The notes beneath the pieces were generated by a model. That model saw nothing but the letters and a program-made list of their open reading frames with translations. It was not told the DNA's origin and ran no database searches. DNA of 64,000 bases, taken from contig CBDEVI010000002.1 of assembly GCA_965243625.1 (NCBI GenBank), positions 1,116,001 to 1,180,000 of the forward strand. The letters are read 5' to 3'. Positions within the stretch are counted from its first letter, which is position 1. Every line of letters starts with the position of its first letter. The DNA is from JAJECS01 sp965243625 (lineage in GTDB: Bacteria; Chloroflexota; UBA11872). Positions 60,215-64,000 of this stretch are shown piece after piece. The translations under genes were made by a program, and so were the position numbers.

Positions 60215-61858
60215 CTACTCGACCGAGATGACGTAGTCGTAAAGCTCCTGGCCGCCCGCGATCACTTCGACCTCCAGGTCCGGAAAGCCCGCCTGGAGTT
60301 CGTCGCTCAATTGCTCAACGGTGTCCGCCGATACCTGGCTGCCGAAGTAGATGGTGGCGAGTTCCGGCTCGTCGTCGGCCAGGCCCTCGAGCATCTGCTT
60401 GACCAGGTCATTCGGGGCCTGGCCGGTCGTGACCAGGTCGTCATCCTGGAGGCCGAGGTAGTCCCCCTGCTTGATGGTCAGCCCGCCAATGGTGGCGTCG
60501 CGCACGGCCTGTGTGATTTCCAGCGTGGTGATGTCTCCCGCCGCCGTCTCCATCATGCGCTCGTTCACATCCGCCGCGGCCGTGGCGTTGAACGCCACCA
60601 TCGCAGCCACTCCCTCGGGCACCGTCCGCGTACCGACCACTCGCACATCCTTGTCGGACTGCTCGGCCGCCTGGCGCGCAGCCATCACGATGTTCTTGTT
60701 GTTGGGCAAGACCACCGCCCAGTCGCCGTCGAGGCCGTCGACGGCCTGCAGGATGTCGCCCGCGCTCGGATTCATGCTGGCCCCGCCCTCGACCACGGTG
60801 GCGCCGAGGCTCTCGAACACTTGCGTCAGGCCTTCGCCGGTGACCGTCGCCACTACCGGAACGCGTGCAACGGTCGCCGCCGACGCCTCCGTGGCGGCCG
60901 TGGCAAAGTTCTCCGCTTGCTGCATATCCATGTTCTCGGCCTTGACGGCGTCCAGCGGGCCATAGGACATCGCTGCGGTCAGCACCTCGCCCGGCGTCTC
61001 GGTATGCATGTGCACGCGGATGAGGGTGGGGTCGCCGACCACAAGCAATGAGTCCCCGTATTCGCCCATCGTTTCGCGAACCACGTCGGGATCCATGTCT
61101 TCGCCCAGGATCACGAACTCCGTGCAATAGCCGTGCTCGTCGGCGCCATGGGCGACGGCGAACTCCGAAAAGACCTCCAGGCCGCGATCCTCGGCGACTA
61201 TTTCCGGCGGCGGGAGACCGCGCAGATTGCGCAGCAATCCCTCGTAGATCACCAGCAGACCCTGACCGCCCGCATCAACGACGCCGGCTTCCTTGAGCAC
61301 AGCCAACTGCTCGGGCGTCCGCTGAACCGACGTGCGCGCCGCGTCGACGACGGTCGTCCCCAGCTCCTCCAGCGTGTCCACCGTGTTCGACACCGCCGCC
61401 TTTGCCGCGTCCCGCGCCACGGTGAGAATGGTGCCCTCGACGGGATTCGTCACCGACTCGTCGGCTGCGCGCGACGCGTGCTTGATTCCCTGGGCGAGTT
61501 CGGCCGGACTGCACTGCGCGAATTTCGCCAATCCTTCGCTCATGCCACGCAGGATTTGCGAGAGGATCACCCCGGAGTTGCCGCGAGCGCCCAGCAGCGC
61601 CCCGCGCGCCAGGCCGCGGCCAACCTCCGCGACCGTGGGCGATTCCAACCGGGCGGCCTGTTCCACCGCCGCCCGCATCGTCAGCACCATGTTGGTGCCG
61701 GTGTCCCCATCAGGAACCGGAAAGACGTTGAGCCGGTCGATGCGCGCGGAGTTGGCCTCGAGCCACTCCAGGCTTGCCGCCATGCCGCGCTGAAACGCGG
61801 TGCCGGATACGACGTCGGGTGGCGCGGAGTCCGCCCCGTTCTCGTCAGATGGCGCCAC
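60215..61858 (-). CDS. DAK2 domain fatty acid kinase subunit FakA-like protein (YloV)
   Basis: A 547-residue YloV/FakA-type protein. The N-terminal DAK2 kinase domain has RLNVFPVPDGDTGTNM, LLGARGNSGVILSQI, and VVDAGGQGLLVI, the ATP/Mg motifs of dihydroxyacetone-kinase-like proteins. The middle linker and C-terminal DegV-like domain follow (PNNKNIVMAARQA). FakA phosphorylates fatty acids held by a separate FakB (DegV) protein; no fakB is here. It heads the minus-strand operon that also holds fabD, fabG and accC, a suggestive lipid link. Confidence 0.88.
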   Translation of the reverse strand: MAPSDENGADSAPPDVVSGTAFQRGMAASLEWLEANSARIDRLNVFPVPDGDTGTNMVLTMRAAVEQAARLESPTVAEVGRGLARGALLGARGNSGVILSQILRGMSEGLAKFAQCSPAELAQGIKHASRAADESVTNPVEGTILTVARDAAKAAVSNTVDTLEELGTTVVDAARTSVQRTPEQLAVLKEAGVVDAGGQGLLVIYEGLLRNLRGLPPPEIVAEDRGLEVFSEFAVAHGADEHGYCTEFVILGEDMDPDVVRETMGEYGDSLLVVGDPTLIRVHMHTETPGEVLTAAMSYGPLDAVKAENMDMQQAENFATAATEASAATVARVPVVATVTGEGLTQVFESLGATVVEGGASMNPSAGDILQAVDGLDGDWAVVLPNNKNIVMAARQAAEQSDKDVRVVGTRTVPEGVAAMVAFNATAAADVNERMMETAAGDITTLEITQAVRDATIGGLTIKQGDYLGLQDDDLVTTGQAPNDLVKQMLEGLADDEPELATIYFGSQVSADTVEQLSDELQAGFPDLEVEVIAGGQELYDYVISVE

Positions 61859-61895
61859 TGTTTTGCTCGTTTCCCGTGCTAGCCTGTTGCGGGCG

Positions 61896-61925
61896 ATCTT
61901 AGGAACGCCGTGAATTCTCCGTCAA
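61896..61925 (-). promoter_or_regulatory. Candidate promoter for the DAK2-recG-...-tatC operon
   Basis: On the minus strand, TTGACG (61925-61920, five of six) and TAAGAT (61901-61896, four of six) are spaced 18 bases. Transcription would start about 30 bases before the FakA-like gene, which begins a twelve-gene run. Confidence 0.4.
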
Positions 61926-61934
61926 CGCTAGGAA

Positions 61935-62153
61935 ATGGTGGGCTCGGTGGCGACTTGTCAGGTCTGCGACACGCGGACGCAGTTTGGCCATCACATTCGT
62001 CACAAGGCTTCCGGGCGTTGGGAACGGAAAGCCACCAAGAAGCCGCGCCGCTGGCGCGTCAACGTGCAGCGCAAGCGGGTGTTCGTTGATGGGCGTTACC
62101 AGCGCATGAACATCTGCACCGGCTGCATTCGTACGCTCGACAAAGAGGGCTAA
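61935..62153 (+). CDS. rpmB: Ribosomal protein L28
   Basis: A 72-residue large-subunit protein. Visible are CQVCDTRTQFGHHI and the C-terminal NICTGCIRTL, giving two cysteine pairs that should form the zinc-binding form of L28, and the basic middle KATKKPRRWRVNVQ. Start is ATG (a GTG four codons later is possible). Divergent from the DAK2 operon; the last four bases overlap rpe convergently. Confidence 0.92.
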   Translation: MVGSVATCQVCDTRTQFGHHIRHKASGRWERKATKKPRRWRVNVQRKRVFVDGRYQRMNICTGCIRTLDKEG

Positions 62154-62821
62154 TCGAGCGCACGCCGGAGCGCCCGCACGCCGGCGGCCGGGCCGTCCGG
62201 ATGGCCGAACACCGAAGTTCCGGCGACCAGCACACTCCCGCCCGCGTGCACCACGCTCGGGGCCGTCTCGGCGTTGATGCCGCCGTCAACCACGAGGTCG
62301 ACGTTCGAGGACTGGGATTCGATGCGGTCGGCCAGCGACGCGATGCGGTCGAGCATTTCGGGAATGAACGCCTGACCGCCGGCGCCAGGCTCCACGCTCA
62401 TTACCAACACGATGTCGAGGGCGTCCAGATAGGGCCACAGCAATGACTCGGGCGTCCCGGGCCGCAGCGTGAGCCCGGCGCGCAAGCCAAGCTCACGGAT
62501 TTGACCCAGGGTGGCGGCGGGATCCGCCGCGGCTTCCACGTGGATCGTGATGGCGTCGGCGCCCGCGGCGGCGAAATCCGCGATGTGCGGCTCGACCGGC
62601 TCGATCATCAGGTGCACGTCCAGCGGCAGATCCGTTACGGCGCGCGCGGCAACGACCGCGGGTGTGCCGAACGAAATGCTCGGCACGAATGCGCCGTCCA
62701 TCACGTCGACGTGAATCCAGTCGGCGCCGCCGGCGTCAACGGCCTGGATTTCCTGACCCAGACGGCCGAAATCCGCCGCCAGGATGGACGGGGCGATGCG
62801 CGCCGGCGCCTCAGGAGGCAT
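62150..62821 (-). CDS. rpe: Ribulose-phosphate 3-epimerase
   Basis: Interconverts ribulose-5-phosphate and xylulose-5-phosphate (223 residues, TIM barrel). Family motifs are in order: IAPSILAADFGRLGQEI, WIHVDVMDGAFVPSISFG with a metal His and the catalytic Asp, PLDVHLMIEPVE with a metal His, and LVVDGGINAETAP with the second catalytic Asp. MSVEPGAGGQAF is the flexible loop. The ATG at 62821 overlaps the rlmN stop by 11 bases. Confidence 0.94.
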   Translation of the reverse strand: MPPEAPARIAPSILAADFGRLGQEIQAVDAGGADWIHVDVMDGAFVPSISFGTPAVVAARAVTDLPLDVHLMIEPVEPHIADFAAAGADAITIHVEAAADPAATLGQIRELGLRAGLTLRPGTPESLLWPYLDALDIVLVMSVEPGAGGQAFIPEMLDRIASLADRIESQSSNVDLVVDGGINAETAPSVVHAGGSVLVAGTSVFGHPDGPAAGVRALRRALD

Positions 62822-63929
62822 GGTGCGATGGAGCCATCGCATCGGATCGTCGACGCCAAATCGCGCCGTCGGCCCGAAGCTGCCCGCAGGCCCCGGCGAT
62901 TTCGCGTCCCCGGGTCCGCCGAACCGTCGCGGACACGCCGCGGCGCTGCAGCTCGTCGCGGAACCGGCGCGTCGTGCCGGCCGACGGCGCCTCGTAGGCC
63001 GCGCCCGGGAATGGGTTGAACGGAATCAGGTTCACGTGGCACGTCTGACCGTCGACGAGCCGCGCCAGATCGCGCGCCTGGCTCACGTGGTCGTTGACGT
63101 CGCGGAGCATGGTGTATTCGTACGATACCCGCCGCCGCGTCGCCCGCTGGTACGCGACGCTCGACGCCATCAAAGTCGCCAGGTCCACATGCTTGGCAAG
63201 CGGCACGAGGGTGGCGCGAACGTCGTCGCTCGCGGCGTGCAGCGAAATCGCCAGGCCAACTTGCCACGGCCAGCGCGTCAGCTCCGCGATTCCGGCCGGC
63301 AGACCCACCGTCGAAACGGTGACATGTCGCGCCCCGAGCCCGCCGCGATCCGGATCGACGAGCGCCTCGATTGCGTCGTGCACGTTGGCGGTGTTGGCCA
63401 GCGGTTCGCCCATCCCCATGAAGACGATGCGATCCGGCGCCCTGCCCGGCCTGCTTTCACGCCGCACGTGCAGAAACTGGTCGACGATCTCGCCGGCGCT
63501 CAGGTTGCGAGTCAGCCCCAGCGTGCCGGTGGCGCAAAAGGTGCATCCCATCGCGCATCCGGCTTGGGAGCTGACGCAAACCGTGGTGGCGGAGCCGCGC
63601 TCGGACGGCAACTGCACGGTTTCGAAGATGGTGTCGTCGGCCGTCCGAAAGAGGAAGGCCCGTGTCCCGTCGCCGGCAACGCGGACGCGATCAGGGCTGA
63701 TGCTGCTGAAGGCGAGCGCCATGTCGAGGCGTTCGCGGAGGATACGCGGCAGCGACGTGATCTGGTCGAAGCCGCGGGCCGCTCCGTCGTAGATTCCGCG
63801 ACGGACCTGGTCGCGTCGGTAGCGGGGCTCGTCGGGCAGGAGCCGCGCAAGCTCCGAATCGGAAATGGCGCTGGCCGCAGGCCGAGGCCCGGGCGCGCAT
63901 TCTCGGTCGGCCAAAGCGTTTGTCGTCAC
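62811..63929 (-). CDS. rlmN: 23S rRNA (adenine2503-C2)-methyltransferase RlmN
   Basis: Radical-SAM methyltransferase for A2503 in 23S rRNA (and some tRNAs), 372 residues. The radical-SAM cluster motif is CAMGCTFCATG. MGMGEPLAN is the SAM-binding GEPLAN region and the second catalytic Cys is in REIAGACGQL near the end. The C-terminal 20 residues (WRRRSDAMAPSHHAS) are longer than usual. The start is GTG. Only about 70 bases remain to the window edge, without a recognised gene. Confidence 0.94.
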   Translation of the reverse strand: MTTNALADRECAPGPRPAASAISDSELARLLPDEPRYRRDQVRRGIYDGAARGFDQITSLPRILRERLDMALAFSSISPDRVRVAGDGTRAFLFRTADDTIFETVQLPSERGSATTVCVSSQAGCAMGCTFCATGTLGLTRNLSAGEIVDQFLHVRRESRPGRAPDRIVFMGMGEPLANTANVHDAIEALVDPDRGGLGARHVTVSTVGLPAGIAELTRWPWQVGLAISLHAASDDVRATLVPLAKHVDLATLMASSVAYQRATRRRVSYEYTMLRDVNDHVSQARDLARLVDGQTCHVNLIPFNPFPGAAYEAPSAGTTRRFRDELQRRGVSATVRRTRGREIAGACGQLRADGAIWRRRSDAMAPSHHAS

Positions 63930-64000
63930 GATCTCAGGTGGAGCGCCGCGGGTCGTTCCGCACCCACGACCGCCCCTGACCCGGCCCGTCTAGCGCCGTC

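Noticed and set aside
1..64000. CRISPR array, insertion sequence or prophage
   Set aside because: No regularly spaced direct repeats, transposase, integrase or phage structural gene was seen.

Overview
This is a GC-rich (by eye roughly two-thirds G+C), very compact bacterial chromosome segment with about 50 protein genes, one tRNA gene and few gaps over 100 bases. The gene content suggests a Gram-positive-type or Terrabacteria lineage, most likely Chloroflexota of the SAR202/Dehalococcoidia kind. The reasons are the coaD / SepIVA-like coiled-coil / DUF177 / rpmF order, a Rex repressor, a T-box-like leader, a DUF3048 lipoprotein, Pro/Thr-rich lipoproteins and HyuA-type proteins. The phylum is an inference: no rRNA lies in the window.

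Layout. 1-10,350: the 3' end of dnaN, a gamma-glutamyltransferase-family protein, a membrane-fused spermidine-synthase-like protein, a DUF3048 lipoprotein, a D-2-hydroxyacid dehydrogenase, a beta-CASP metallo-beta-lactamase nuclease, an orphan nucleotidyltransferase, an apparently catalytically dead cyclase with an acidic tail, and a LysM membrane protein. 10,430-19,567: tRNA-His (minus strand), then guaB behind a T-box-like leader, a HyuA-like protein, greA-lysS-serS, a cysteine-synthase-family enzyme and a TIM-barrel isomerase. 19,571-29,513: an ABC-2 exporter pair, a second hyuA, a solute-binding lipoprotein without a permease, and two tandem GH42-like glycosidase paralogues. 29,643-42,342: rex followed by an eleven-gene complex I operon, nuoA-C-D-G-H-I-J-K-L-M-N, lacking nuoB, nuoE and nuoF, with a good Rex operator between rex and nuoA.

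42,355-52,000: a class III aminotransferase; the fatty-acid/biotin operon fabF-accB-bioY-acpP with a divergent fabH; a class I aminotransferase; a HIT protein; lepB; and an RluD-family pseudouridine synthase. 51,089-61,858 (minus strand): a long, tightly packed run of twelve genes, from the FakA-like DAK2 protein through recG, rsmD, coaD, a coiled-coil protein, DUF177, rpmF, fabD, fabG, accC and nusB to tatC. 61,935-63,929: rpmB, rpe and rlmN.

How they fit together. Two clusters supply most of type II fatty-acid synthesis and its acetyl-CoA carboxylase input: accB and accC, BioY for biotin, acpP, fabD, fabH, fabF and fabG. Rex probably couples the NADH/NAD ratio to complex I expression. The points most worth following are the T-box-like leader on guaB, the Rex-nuo arrangement with nuoB missing, the GH42-like pair lacking the usual acid/base Glu, the cyclase pseudoenzyme, and genes whose homology and ribosome-binding sites point to CTG or ATC start codons.
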